DNA of 64,000 nt from Pezizomycotina sp. ARF18 (taxonomy: Eukaryota; Ascomycota), in NCBI GenBank assembly GCA_002224055.1, contig AZLU01000072.1, forward strand, positions 112,707 to 176,706. Reading direction: 5' to 3'. The stretch's first letter is position 1, and each line of letters opens with the position of its first letter. Shown in pieces: positions 11,623-21,214 of this stretch. Below the pieces are notes generated by a model. It saw only the letters and a list, made by a program, of their open reading frames with translations, searched no databases and was not told the origin of the DNA. Made by a program: the position numbers and the translations under genes.

Positions 11623-12725
11623 ATGAAGCAGTCAAAGGTGGTGAGGTGGTCTCTGTTTGCAGCAATAGCGATCTGGATACCCACAGCAGTCGCGCAGCTT
11701 GGACTAAATGCCAACGATCACGGATTCGGCTTGGACTCTCTCGAACGAGAGATACGTTCTGTCCCCTGAAGAGGAACGGACAGACTTGTTTCCTTCCTCT
11801 GAGTGCTGCTCAAATTATTGTGGCTCGTCGGGCAGCGGCCCCAATACTGTAGCTGCTCGTTGGCGGCCGGTCTTTCTTGTTTGTACTCGGATGCCTGTGC
11901 GCAGGAACAACATGCAGTGCCACTAAAAGATGCTGCTGGTCTCCCCGTCTACTTCAACCTGTTCATCGGACAATTTTTGTTGCGCAGGTAGCTGGTGCGA
12001 CACTAGCGGCAGCAAAACCTGCAAGACCAGCCTGAAGGCGGGAGACATGTGCAGCTCGGCTACCAGTAACCAATGTTGTAGCAAGAGCTGCACTTCGAAT
12101 TTATGCGATTGCACATCTATGGATCTACATCGGCATACTGCCTGACTTCGAGCGACTGTTGCCATGGAACCTGCACGAATAATCTATGCGTTTGCTCCCA
12201 AGCACGCGGAAGTGCAGCACCACGGAAGATTGTTGTAATCTGAGGAGGGGATCAGGTGTGCCAGCAGGGACATGTTGCCGCACTAATGGTCAACAGTGCA
12301 ACGCAGACTTCGGCGATGCGGAGTGTTGTTTTGGGATGTATTGTAGCGACAAACCCACTATCCGAACTATTGCGTTGCCTGGCAGTCCGCGCACACCAAT
12401 TGTTCAGTGATTACGTGTGCAGCAGCCAGAACTGCACGTCAGGTCAATGTACTTGCACACCTGTTGACTCAACAACTGGTTCTGTATCTTGGATGGCGAT
12501 TGTTGTGAAAGCGGCAAGTGTGTCGATAATCTCTGCGTAAGCGCACCGGCGCCAGACACTTCTACTACCATCAGCTCAGCTGTTGTCAGTTCTAGCGTTA
12601 CCGGTTCTAGTGTTACCAGTTCTAGCGTTACCAGTTCTAGCGTTACCAGTTCTAGCGTTACCAGTTCTAGCGTTACCAGTTCTTCTTCCAGTTCGACAAC
12701 TTCTAAAAAGCCAATACCATGTTAA
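11623..12725 (+). CDS. Secreted multi-module cysteine-rich protein
   Basis: The start ATG opens a clear signal peptide: basic MKQSKVVRW, a hydrophobic core, then a probable cleavage site AVAQ. About seven small modules follow, each with a double cysteine: SECCSNYC, DNFCCAGSWC, NQCCSKSC, SDCCHGTC, EDCCNLRRG, AECCFGMYC and GDCCESGKC, often followed by LCxC. The spacing recalls disulfide-rich knottin or Dickkopf-like folds, but I cannot name the family. The C-terminus is a Ser/Thr/Val stalk encoded by a 15-bp minisatellite, probably O-glycosylated and perhaps wall-linked. The modules fall in different frames, so the gene has several interruptions as written. Conserved cysteine spacing on both sides of these argues that the protein is, or recently was, functional. 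An extracellular role is inferred. Confidence 0.6.
12587..12690 (+). repeat. 15-bp coding minisatellite (GTTACCAGTTCTAGC)n
   Basis: About six tandem copies of GTTACCAGTTCTAGC with few substitutions, in frame, encode the repeated pentapeptide SSVTS in the C-terminal stalk of the cysteine-rich protein. A 15-bp unit keeps the frame when copy number changes, so stalk length could vary between strains. Confidence 0.9.
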
Positions 12726-12789
12726 TTCAAGGGCAATAAAATGCGTTGGGAGGCTGTCACTACCAGAATTATCGAGTGGGGTCTAAAAT

Positions 12790-13797
12790 TCGTTGTGGAG
12801 GTAGTCGTTGCTTATAATTTTTAGCTGTCTAGGAACCGGAGTCCGCATGTTATCCGGGCTGTATTTTATATATAGACCATAAGTATACTGGTAATAATCT
12901 TTACATTTCAATCAAACGCGCTATCCGTATGTTCATTCTTTTCAATGTGGCAAATACTTATGCAAGGCCTGGGGTATTGATAGAGTAACTAAAAGCGATG
13001 TTGTTCGTCTATATTCTCACACAGTAAACGGGCCTTAGTTTCATATATAGCTCTTGGCGCTCACCCATATAATTCCTGTCGGATAGTGGGAAATAAATCA
13101 AAGAGATAGCATTCAGTCCACTTTTAGAGCTTGGAGGACAGAATATCAGAGAGGGGTTTTGTTGAGCCAAGCTCCGAATTAATTTACCGCATTTTAGAGG
13201 CGAATGAATAGAATGCTCCAAGACGCAAAGCTAAGATTGATTAATTGACAAAGTATCAGTTTTAGATTGTTATTGGAAGCCAAGTAGTCATTGTATCATG
13301 GAATACTCTATATTCGTAAGTTATACTTATATCTTGCATCGTGCCTTTTGCGTTTACTCCTATAATGACCTATTTAACTGTATCCCTGTTATGGATATCA
13401 GATCTTAACCAAGCTCCGAGTATGACTACGGAATAAACTGATATCCTTTATCCCAAAGTATCCATGATCTAATCACAGCGAGAGCATCAAAGCGACCATC
13501 GTCGGTTTGTTTATCAGATGTTCTCAGATTGTTAGCCTCAGACTCAAGAAAACGCTATATACAACTGTTAGATTCGATGATCCTGGATTACAGTTAGAGT
13601 TAGCTTGGCGCCTCGGCTGTTGACGGTATACCGATATCGGAGAGTTTCCATGCCAAGAACCTCTCTAACCCAAACCTAAACTAACCTAATTTCAGGCAAT
13701 CCATCCCACACATCCTTATATATGATAAAATCACCTCAAGTCTTCAACCGTCCCAAGTGGCTCAGTCAACAGACAACCACCTCCGGATTAAAAATAA
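12790..13797. other. AT-rich spacer upstream of tRNA-Glu
   Basis: I see no gene here. The open frame at 13009-13221 on the minus strand has no support. Confidence 0.4.
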
Positions 13798-13928
13798 TCC
13801 GATGTAGTCCAACGTAGCTAAGCCCGCTCCGTGTTATTTCTACTTATAGAACTCCCACTAACAATCTAATAGGGCTAGGATATATGTCTTTCACACATAG
13901 GATCCGGGTTCGATTCCCGGCATCGGAA
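13798..13928 (+). tRNA. tRNA-Glu(UUC) split in its D-loop
   Basis: The acceptor strands TCCGATG (13798-13804) and CATCGGA (13921-13927) pair perfectly. The T arm CCGGG-TTCGATT-CCCGG is perfect. The anticodon arm TATGT-CTTTCAC-ACATA gives anticodon TTC (Glu). The D stem GTCC/GGAT pairs with one G-U, but its two strands are separated by about 67 bases. Removing 13814-13872 leaves the loop AACGGCTA, the same as in yeast tRNA-Glu, and a 72-nt tRNA including the discriminator A. A T9 Pol III terminator follows. The insert splits the A box (TAGTCCAAC|GG), which could weaken transcription; the B box is intact. Either a tRNA with a non-canonical intron or one broken by a clean insertion. Confidence 0.85.
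13814..13872 (+). other. 59-bp spliceosomal-intron-like insert in tRNA-Glu
   Basis: The insert starts GTAGCT, contains the branch-type motif CACTAAC and ends TAATAG, with the branch A about 11 bases before the end. It sits in the D-loop, not at position 37/38 where eukaryotic tRNA introns lie. The alternative boundary 13815-13873 gives the same product. I see no target-site duplication and no inverted repeats at its ends. Confidence 0.6.
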
Positions 13929-13942
13929 ACAACAATAGCTTC

Positions 13943-13951
13943 TTTTTTTTT
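13943..13951 (+). terminator. Pol III T-run terminator of tRNA-Glu
   Basis: Nine T's begin 15 bases after the tRNA 3' end, the usual distance for RNA polymerase III termination. Confidence 0.8.
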
Positions 13952-13954
13952 GCA

Positions 13955-14674
13955 CTTTTTTGGTATGTCTCTCTATAAAGCGTTAGAATGGACCCTAGGC
14001 TTTAGTTTAATACCGCTATTGTGTTTGCGACCGCTATTGTGTTTGCGCAGTTGTTTTTTTGGAATTCAGAAGCATTGTGTTTCATGGTTGCGAAATTTGC
14101 GCTTGGAGGCTATTGCACCCTATTAACTTAGTATAAGCCGTGTGTAACGCATGAAATGGGATTCAGAGAGATCGTAGAGGTGAGGGCTACATGTTCGAAT
14201 AGTGCGTAAGGGTTGCACGGCTGATTATAGATATATTGCACTCGAGTGCACAGTAAACATTCATTGTATTACGGGTTACTTTTCTCCGTTTACTCACGGA
14301 AAAAAAAAAAGTTTTCCGTTTACTTTGGAACTTCAAATCATTTTAGGATAAGGTTACACTAGAGGCCAATATGGGCTCAAGGAAAGAACTCTTACAGGAC
14401 GAGTCCACAACAGTCTCACATTATCGGATTCAGATTCCAACGGAAAATCCCTATAATAGGTATGTAACATAATATAGGCATGCAACACAACCTCTTCTCA
14501 AATCCATCATCTGAAGCCATGGGTACGAAATAATATAATTATACGTTTATATTTATTTAACAACGAAGATATATAGGCATCCTGGTTCTTGAATGACTAT
14601 TTCGATTATACTGGTTTTAAAAGCCAAAACATATCATTAAATATATATATATAATATAATCAAAAATAGACCAA
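13955..14674. other. AT-rich spacer
   Basis: Nothing supported. It holds an A11 run near 14300 and a TA microsatellite near 14640 at the 3' side of the next minus-strand gene. Confidence 0.4.
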
Positions 14675-15346
14675 TTACAAATTATTCCAAAGTATTTTCA
14701 TCGCTTTTTTTTTTATCAGTTTCTCGTTATTTCTCTTCCTTCTCCCCTTGTACACTCTTTGAGCGGTGCTCTGAGTAGAAGAGGGATGCTCCTTTATGGA
14801 TTTTTTTACAATCTTATAAGCATTATACAGATGCTCGCCTCGTGTGCAGCAGTCCGGGGAGTTAATAAACCATGTGCCCAAGATACCATTGCGATCGCCT
14901 TTGTGTATGTAGCCGTCCCCGTGGTCCAACTCCGAAAAGTCGCAGGTGCTCTTCGGATCCCCCTTAGATGAAGGTTCCCCGAGCTCCAGTTGCCACCTGG
15001 CCATGGCTTTGTTCTCGGAGTTGCGTTCGTACACGGCGAAGCCTATGGACTTAATGCTGACCCTTAGGGGGAAGATTTCGGCAGTCGCGCGCCTTGGTGT
15101 CGTATTCGGAGGATACTTGCATGTAGCCCGTGTATGTTTTCACCCACCAGCCCCTGTCGCCTGTAAAATGAGAAGCGAAGTGAGTGGAGGTTCAGAGATA
15201 CACTCTTCTTTTTTCTCTTTCTCACTTACACGGAGTTCAACTTACTCTTCAAGAGGATGCCAGTCGCTCCATCGCACGGAATTAGAGTTTGTGATGACAG
15301 CGATCACAGAAAGGATTGCAAGGGCTGTAATATTGGTGAGTCTCAT
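14675..15346 (-). CDS. Small secreted protein with few cysteines
   Basis: The ATG at 15346 opens a signal peptide (MRLTNITALAILSVIAVIT, with likely cleavage after NSNS). An intron at 15161-15245 has donor GTAAGT and acceptor TTTTACAG. The second exon reads RGWWVKTYTGYMQVSSEYD, then after a frame change SIGFAVYERNSENKAMARW, and ends in a lysine-rich tail. Cysteines occur in DCRN, STCDF and SPDCCTRG. The mature protein would be about 165 residues. I recognise no family; the features fit small secreted effector-like proteins. At least one frame shift lies near the start of exon 2 and another near 15075. Confidence 0.6.
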
Positions 15347-15349
15347 GCT

Positions 15350-17040
15350 TGTAAGGAATGGGGAGAAGGTGCAAAAAATGGTTTTGATGTCAATAAGAAG
15401 CTAATAGTTCAGGTAATTATGCGAAATATCCGAACCAGTGACGAATTGAATGGTGATTGTTCTATACTTTAAGGATTGATATGATATTTATCACTAGAAA
15501 AGCCTTCGGGACCGTGAGAGGGAACCTTCGTAATTTGTAGATCACAGTTACGTGTAAAAGCTCTTAAAATAGTTTACGTCCTTGAGCCCAGTATGAGAGC
15601 CCTGTTCATTGTGGACATATTGCCATCAATTCGCACAAAGGAGAGCATTAAGTGAACCGCGGAAGATCTCCATTCTCTTCTATATTGACCGAAACTTTGA
15701 GGTATGGTTGCGCAAAGAATCCGATATCAGGTTGAAGGTGCGTCCGATTCTCCATAGTGGCACTCTTGATTAGAAAACCAGGACCCCGCTAATTGATCGA
15801 ATATTAACGGACTCGAGAGATTCACCCAATGAAACAACGGACGAGATCTGTTCCTAGAAGTTGTTTTCTTAGAATTTTGCTATTACTAAGTTACACAAAC
15901 TGAAAACCGCTTTCCACGCTTGCTGGGGTGGCCCCGCGCATGCCGGCTAATATTCAGTTGACATGGCAAAGAAGCTAAAAGTCTTGAATGCCCCCCGATT
16001 GCGCACTCCAGTTATATTGCCAATCATCGCGTTCATTGAGAGAAGAACTCCTCTCCGTTAATTCTTCCGCGTTTGAGAATCCACTCGCATTAAAGTAACG
16101 GAGACCTCAAAGCATTGTAATTTGAGATGGACTAAGGAATTGGACCTCCATCTCGTCTTAACTTTGGTCTGCTTGCGTGGTGATTTATATCATCCCCATA
16201 TATACTCTCTACTTTAAGGAACCTACGATCTCACAGCTCTCTCCACTGGTTATTTCTATTACTCTAATTATCAATTACCATAATATACGTTCTGGTTAAT
16301 CATGGGAGATTCTTTTTGCTACGACTGAAACTAAAAAGAAGGCCATTAAACTCAGAGCTTTTGAACAATGCTGAAGGTGATTTCAAGGAATATACCTTTA
16401 GGCTTTACCGAAATGTTGGTGACAGATAACCGACTCTCAGTGCCGCTAGTGAATCCTGAGATTCAAGAATATTCCGATACCAACATCAAAAAACAATGGT
16501 TAACTGAGTAGTTTTAACGAATCCAATACGGTTAGGATAAGGTGTGAGTTAGCTCATTCACAATACTTATAATCCTGTTTCTGATAACCATTTGGATGTT
16601 CTTTCCTCGAGAGTGTTCTCTCCGGGATATACCGGCCAATGTTGACAGCGTCGCCATTTCTTTGAATCGACGCGAGATCTCAAAGTTGCCTTTGACTTCG
16701 ATCGAGTCCTTTCCCATGCCCCTACCGGGCGTTTCCCGAAGATGATCTAGATATGCAAAGAGGCGCAGAGTCCCGCACTTAAGTCTTGTCATTGAGAGAT
16801 CGATCTTCGCCCGATAAGAGTAAGTTTATTGCGAGCTTATTCGTATTGATCATGAGGAGCGTTGCAAAATCCTCGCATGGAAGAACATTTGGAGAAACCA
16901 TCTATACCGATCCTCAAAGCCGATCTAAAGAATCGCGAGATTTAGAGATGTAGAATGTTCTAAAAACACTGTTCATCACAACGGACTTCAACTCAATTCA
17001 TAACTTCTAAACAGCGCCAAACTTGTTCTCTAAAAGATAC
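15350..17040. other. AT-rich region, possibly one remnant
   Basis: The only coding-like piece is 16532-16792 on the minus strand (LRLFAYLDHLRETPGRGMGK and on), which has no family I know. The rest shows no gene. Confidence 0.35.
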
Positions 17041-17041
17041 G

Positions 17042-18557
17042 TCAAAGCTCGTCCTTCACCTTCTTCTCCTTCTCCTTCTCGTTCGCCCTTTTGATCTTTT
17101 CCTTATCGATCACGACCTCCCCTTTCCTCTTCGGGCTAACGACCTGCCTGCCGTCCTTAATATAGCTACCCCTCCTCCCCCGCCCGCCTTCCATCCCCTT
17201 TCTGTGATCCTCGTGGCCCCTCTTAACCAGACTCGTAACAATCTCATACACAACCTCGCCCCCGCCAGCGCCGTGACCTCGCCAACAGAGTCATACGCCG
17301 GCGCAACTTCAACCACATCCGCCCCAACAACATTCAACCCTTCAATCCCCTCAATATCCTAATAAGCTCCCGCGTACTCCACCCTCCCGGTTCCGGCGTC
17401 CCCGTCCCCGGCGCGAACGCGGGTCTAAAAACGTCTATGTCGACGCTGAGGTATACCGGAATATCCGGGGGTATTAAATCGAGTATCATGCTCGCGATGC
17501 CGTCGGGCCGAGCGTGCCGCCGTACGGAGGATGGTGTCGTCGATTACGTCTGACTCGATGCGAACCAGCCGCCGAGGTCGTCGTCGGGGTCTACGGCGGA
17601 TTCGTGAGGTAGTCGCCGAAGTCGGTGCCGGATAGGCGGGTACGTAGGCCGGCGTGGACGGAGGCGTTGGGGAGGATATTGGCGGGTCGGAGGTTGCGGC
17701 GAGGTGGAAGAACGTGCCGTGGGTGAAGGCGGAATGCTCGGACGTCCAGTGGGATGGGTAGGCGGAGGGTGACCATGTGTCGAGATCTGTTGTATAGAAT
17801 GTTAGCAAAATACTCCTCGTAAAGACTTTAACCATAAAGCGATGTAACGTACGAGCGTCGAAATGGAGCACGGCCAGCGGCCCGTAGACCTTATACAAAG
17901 CCCTCAGTGCCGCTAACGCGACGCTATGGTCGCCACCGAGCGTAACTAACTTCGGAATCCTCCTCTCATTCTCGATCGCTTCCTGCAGTGTTAAGTCTCT
18001 TTATCATTAAACTTTGTACCCGCGTGTTCCTCTACCCAGCTTGTGCCTCTAGCTAGCAGTTCATCGAAAGCCTCCGTCATCATATCCAGGGCGAGCTTAT
18101 TATCAAAGGGCGTAACTGGTATATCCCCGCAATCAATGACTTTAGCCCATGATTGATACGGGTTGAGTCCTGCGCGGTGGTTAAACGCCCGACCGATCCG
18201 CTGGCGCTGGCTAGCGGCGCGGATCGCCCGGGGACCGAAGCGGGCGCCTGTGCGGTAGGAGACGGCGGTGTCAAAGGGTGCGCCGATTATCGCGATGTCG
18301 TAGGACGCGGAAGGATCCGCCAGGCAGCGGGAGTATGGGAGGTGCGCGAAAGTGGGGATGCCTTGGAAAGTGTACTTGGGAGTATGGTCAGCAATGTATT
18401 GTCAGATAATACGATAAGCTGAATAGGAGCTTACTTCCGCCGTCCATTTTTCATTGACTTTGGGCTTCTCCGCCGATGATGACGAGGTTATCGGTATAAG
18501 GGTTAATAGTAGGAAAGTCGACAGAGATGTCGCGATGCTGAAGCTCTTCATCGCCAT
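17042..18557 (-). CDS. Agmatinase-type ureohydrolase with signal peptide and KDEL tail
   Basis: Arginase/agmatinase superfamily enzyme: hydrolysis of a guanidino substrate (probably agmatine to putrescine and urea) at a Mn2+ pair. In order: N-terminal signal peptide ([17 protein letters not shown] and on), [59 protein letters not shown] and [13 protein letters not shown]. Metal ligands in the His and Asp motifs are present. The HFDAHLD motif is restored by an intron at 17787-17852 (donor GTACGT, branch TGCTAAC, acceptor ACAG). An earlier intron starts GTAAGC at 18434. After the catalytic domain comes a Lys/Glu-rich tail ending in KDEL and the stop. Signal peptide plus KDEL predicts an ER-resident enzyme. 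There are several single-base frame shifts; in SVDIDV.RP two nearby indels compensate (the usual sequence is VLDP). Confidence 0.85.
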
Positions 18558-18913
18558 TGTGCGTCGCTCTATCTCATGACAATTGCCGGAATCGTAAGAA
18601 AATATGGGGAAGGAAACGGAGATGAAAAGGATCGTAGGTAGTAGAATTACACTATCCGTAGCTATCCAAGTCCAGCCTTACAGCCCGTTGGGCTTCAAAT
18701 CCACATGCAGTAGTATCTACGCACAAGCTCGTATCAATTCCGGCACGCAGTTTGCAGCTACAGGCAAGACAAGCGCTTGAAAAGTACAAAACGGAAGCCA
18801 CGTCAAAAGTAAGCGAGGATTGAAATCGTCCTACTAGGTATAGATCACCGCCACGTCGTGAGACTCAATTTTTAACTTTAACTACAGCTGGAGAAAGCCT
18901 TCTTGGGGAGCTT

Positions 18914-19345
18914 AATTTGAAGCTGTGGGGTCAATTAGTCGAGTTCCAAAGTGGTGCATGTATTGGAAAGCTAAACCGTCTTTGGAGCTAGCCCGAGCTG
19001 CCGCAACATCCTTGTCTGCGAATGCTTGCGCGTTCTTGCCTAACATGTATTAAGGCCCGAATTTCTGGCCATTGGCGGATCCACCCATGGCGAGAATTTG
19101 GTGATCCGGATGCACCGCGGTCTTCCCCGGAGCTCCAGCGTTTGTGATCGCAGCAGTGTTTGGTCGACGGAGCGAGCTAGCTAAAAAGCTTTCAGAGGAT
19201 TACAAATTTGGGTCACTGCACGCCGGAATTTCATGTAGTTGGTAATTGGTATGATCGTCTGAACGGTCCGCCGGAGAATCATAACCGCAGGCGTGGTTGA
19301 GATCCTCTACAAGCCTGACGCCAGCTGGCTTAAGCATGGCATTGC
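18914..19345 (-). pseudogene. Decayed, unidentified gene
   Basis: One minus-strand frame stays coding-like for about 140 codons (FKCNAMLKPAGVRLVEDL, LHEIPACSDPNL, NAGAPGKTAVHPDHQILAMG, YMLGKNAQAFADKD) with only two internal stops, both TAA. Each stop could come from CAA by a C-to-T change, as RIP would make. I do not recognise the family. It is GC-balanced and lies between the agmatinase and the DUF1349 gene, on the same strand as both. Confidence 0.45.
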
Positions 19346-19349
19346 ATTT

Positions 19350-19940
19350 GAAGGTGAGGGGAAAAAAAACTTTCACTTGAAGACTGAGTAGAATTTTTTC
19401 TCTTTTCCTAAAAAAAATCGTTCAGGCTTAGAAAGATATGCTTTTTGGCCCTGGTCTATCTACAGGAAAGAATGGTATGGAGAGGGGATACAACTTCTAG
19501 GAACAAGTCTCTCGAAGACCAAAAAAAAAAAAAAAAAAAAGGAATCGCAACCTCTAGAAATGGAGATGTTACTATACTGTAAGTGTTATTAATGTTTCAT
19601 TTTTTTATCGCGCAAAAAGTAGCAAGGAAATGGTCTGCTGAAAAAGAGGAAGAAAAAGGCATACTGGAACGCTTCAAAATTCCTAACCATAAAAATCAAA
19701 TTGATATGGAAAAGTACAACACTAGAATACAAAAAAAAAAAAAAAAAAAAGCAAGCATGGCACCATAAAAGCGGATAGAAAATAATGGAAGATAGTAGTA
19801 TATTGATGATTAGATATCGTGAAGAGCATCGATTCGGAGCTGACATGTCGTGAGGTTTGTTTTCGCAAAGTTGACATTCGATATGTTTTGAGTGCCGGTA
19901 GCCAGACGAATTATTAGAGTTGTCGGCCGAAGTCGGAGCC
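19350..19940. other. Spacer with long A runs
   Basis: Contains A20 near 19520 and A19 near 19732. The overlapping lysine-rich and phenylalanine-rich open frames follow from these runs and are not counted as genes. Confidence 0.5.
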
Positions 19941-19943
19941 AGT

Positions 19944-20636
19944 CTAGTAGATCTCGAGACCCTCGAACTCGACCACCAGCTCTTCCGTTTGGCGGCTTAG
20001 ATACGTCGCGGGTCTGCTCACATAAGTTCCAACCCTGATCATCTTGTCGTCGATGCCGTAAAAGAACCAAGTGACCTCACGGAGCTTCTTCCACTCGGTC
20101 CCATCGTCGAACCATATCCATAAACCTTCGTTGAACTTTTCGAACCGGACCGGAGTTCGGTCACGCCTCGAGGGAGTTCGGAAATCTGCCAGTCACAACC
20201 GTCGGCGGAAGCGACAAACGGAGGAGGCGTTGCAAAGGCCGTCGTACTACAAGGCCAAAGTCAATTACCTAGCTACCCTATCGTGGGGATTAATTGGATT
20301 TACCATTTCAATGCCAGCCTTGACCCATTTATTGCCGGCGAAGATGACCAAACCGCCCTGGTCGCATTCGTGGTGCCAGTTGGCGGCGATAAGAACCTCT
20401 GCACGGAAGAACGTCGAAGACGGGGAAGTGTAAAGCACAGGAGCGGTGGACGTGTCGGCATCGGGTTTGCGCCAGAGATCGGTTCCGGCCCTTGCTATTG
20501 TTCAGTTTTCAAACCACATATATGAAAATTTGGATCTGGCTTACCTTGCTTTCATCGTGTAATTACCCATCCAATGCGGAATCTCGGTCTCCGCAGGCAT
20601 ATTGAGAAACTGGAAACTTGACGAATCCGGAGGCAT
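19944..20636 (-). CDS. DUF1349 (concanavalin-A-like) protein
   Basis: The start ATG at 20636 gives MPPDSSSFQFLNMPAETE. An intron begins GTAAGCC at 20544. The next exon carries DLWRKPDADTSTAPVLY, then ECDQGGLVIFAGNKWVKAGIE, the DQGGL..F....WIKAGIE core of DUF1349. A second intron lies about 20230-20290. Then follow ATPPPFVASADGCDW, EGLWIWFDDG.EWKKLREVTW and a terminal EELVVEFEGLEIY with stop TAG at 19944-19946. Length is about 215 residues, normal for this family (beta-sandwich, Ree1-like, thought to bind carbohydrate or act in sugar metabolism). Three or so frame shifts are present. The family assignment is firm by motif; its function is not known in detail. Confidence 0.8.
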
Positions 20637-20754
20637 TTTGTCTCGAGAATAATCTTGATGTTGAGAAAAGGTCCGGCCGATGTTCGAATCAAGAAAAGTT
20701 CATTCGATTGTCTGGGGAATATCTTTGATCCTATCGATACGATACGATTTGTCC

Positions 20755-21210
20755 CTATCGGCAGATGGTGTTGGGTGTGTTCAGGCGAATGGGCTCGAAG
20801 CTTAGGGGGGTTTTAAAAAAGAAACTGGGAGGAGAAGGAACAAATCGCTGGGCGCTAAAGCAATTTTCATGGAATGAAAATATAGCCACCCTGGCAGGCT
20901 TTGGACGTTTGCGCATAGGCTTCCCTCGTGATTGAGGCCTCTTGTGCTGATTTATTCCCGCCAAAATAATGTCGTCGTGGGAATTATCGCCGGGTTTCGG
21001 ACGCCTTTGTCGGGTTTCGGTGGACTCGTCGAGAAGGTATTCTGCGATAGCAAAAACTATGTGAGCTCTGTGAGTCAGCCATACAGGTCTCCATGCATCG
21101 AGTTCCATGATGTCGACGGAAGGGGTATCTTTTGAAATTGAGAAGGAAGATGTTAATGGCAGTAGGGTAATCGAAAGCATGTTGTAGTGTTCGGCATCCT
21201 GGCAAGCCAT
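20755..21210 (-). CDS. Doubtful 151-codon open frame
   Basis: An uninterrupted minus-strand frame lies directly upstream of the DUF1349 gene. It has no motif, no clear intron and no domain, and its C-terminal third is low in complexity. It may be a chance open frame in the GC-balanced promoter region. I list it because most real genes here are broken while this one is open. Confidence 0.2.
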   Translation of the reverse strand: MACQDAEHYNMLSITLLPLTSSFSISKDTPSVDIMELDAWRPVWLTHRAHIVFAIAEYLLDESTETRQRRPKPGDNSHDDIILAGINQHKRPQSRGKPMRKRPKPARVAIFSFHENCFSAQRFVPSPPSFFFKTPLSFEPIRLNTPNTICR

Positions 21211-21214
21211 CCCC

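Noticed and set aside
18370-20545. Non-canonical AAG splice acceptors in the agmatinase and DUF1349 genes
   Set aside because: The frame joins need AAG only if no base is missing; with indels this common, ordinary acceptors plus an error explain them as well.
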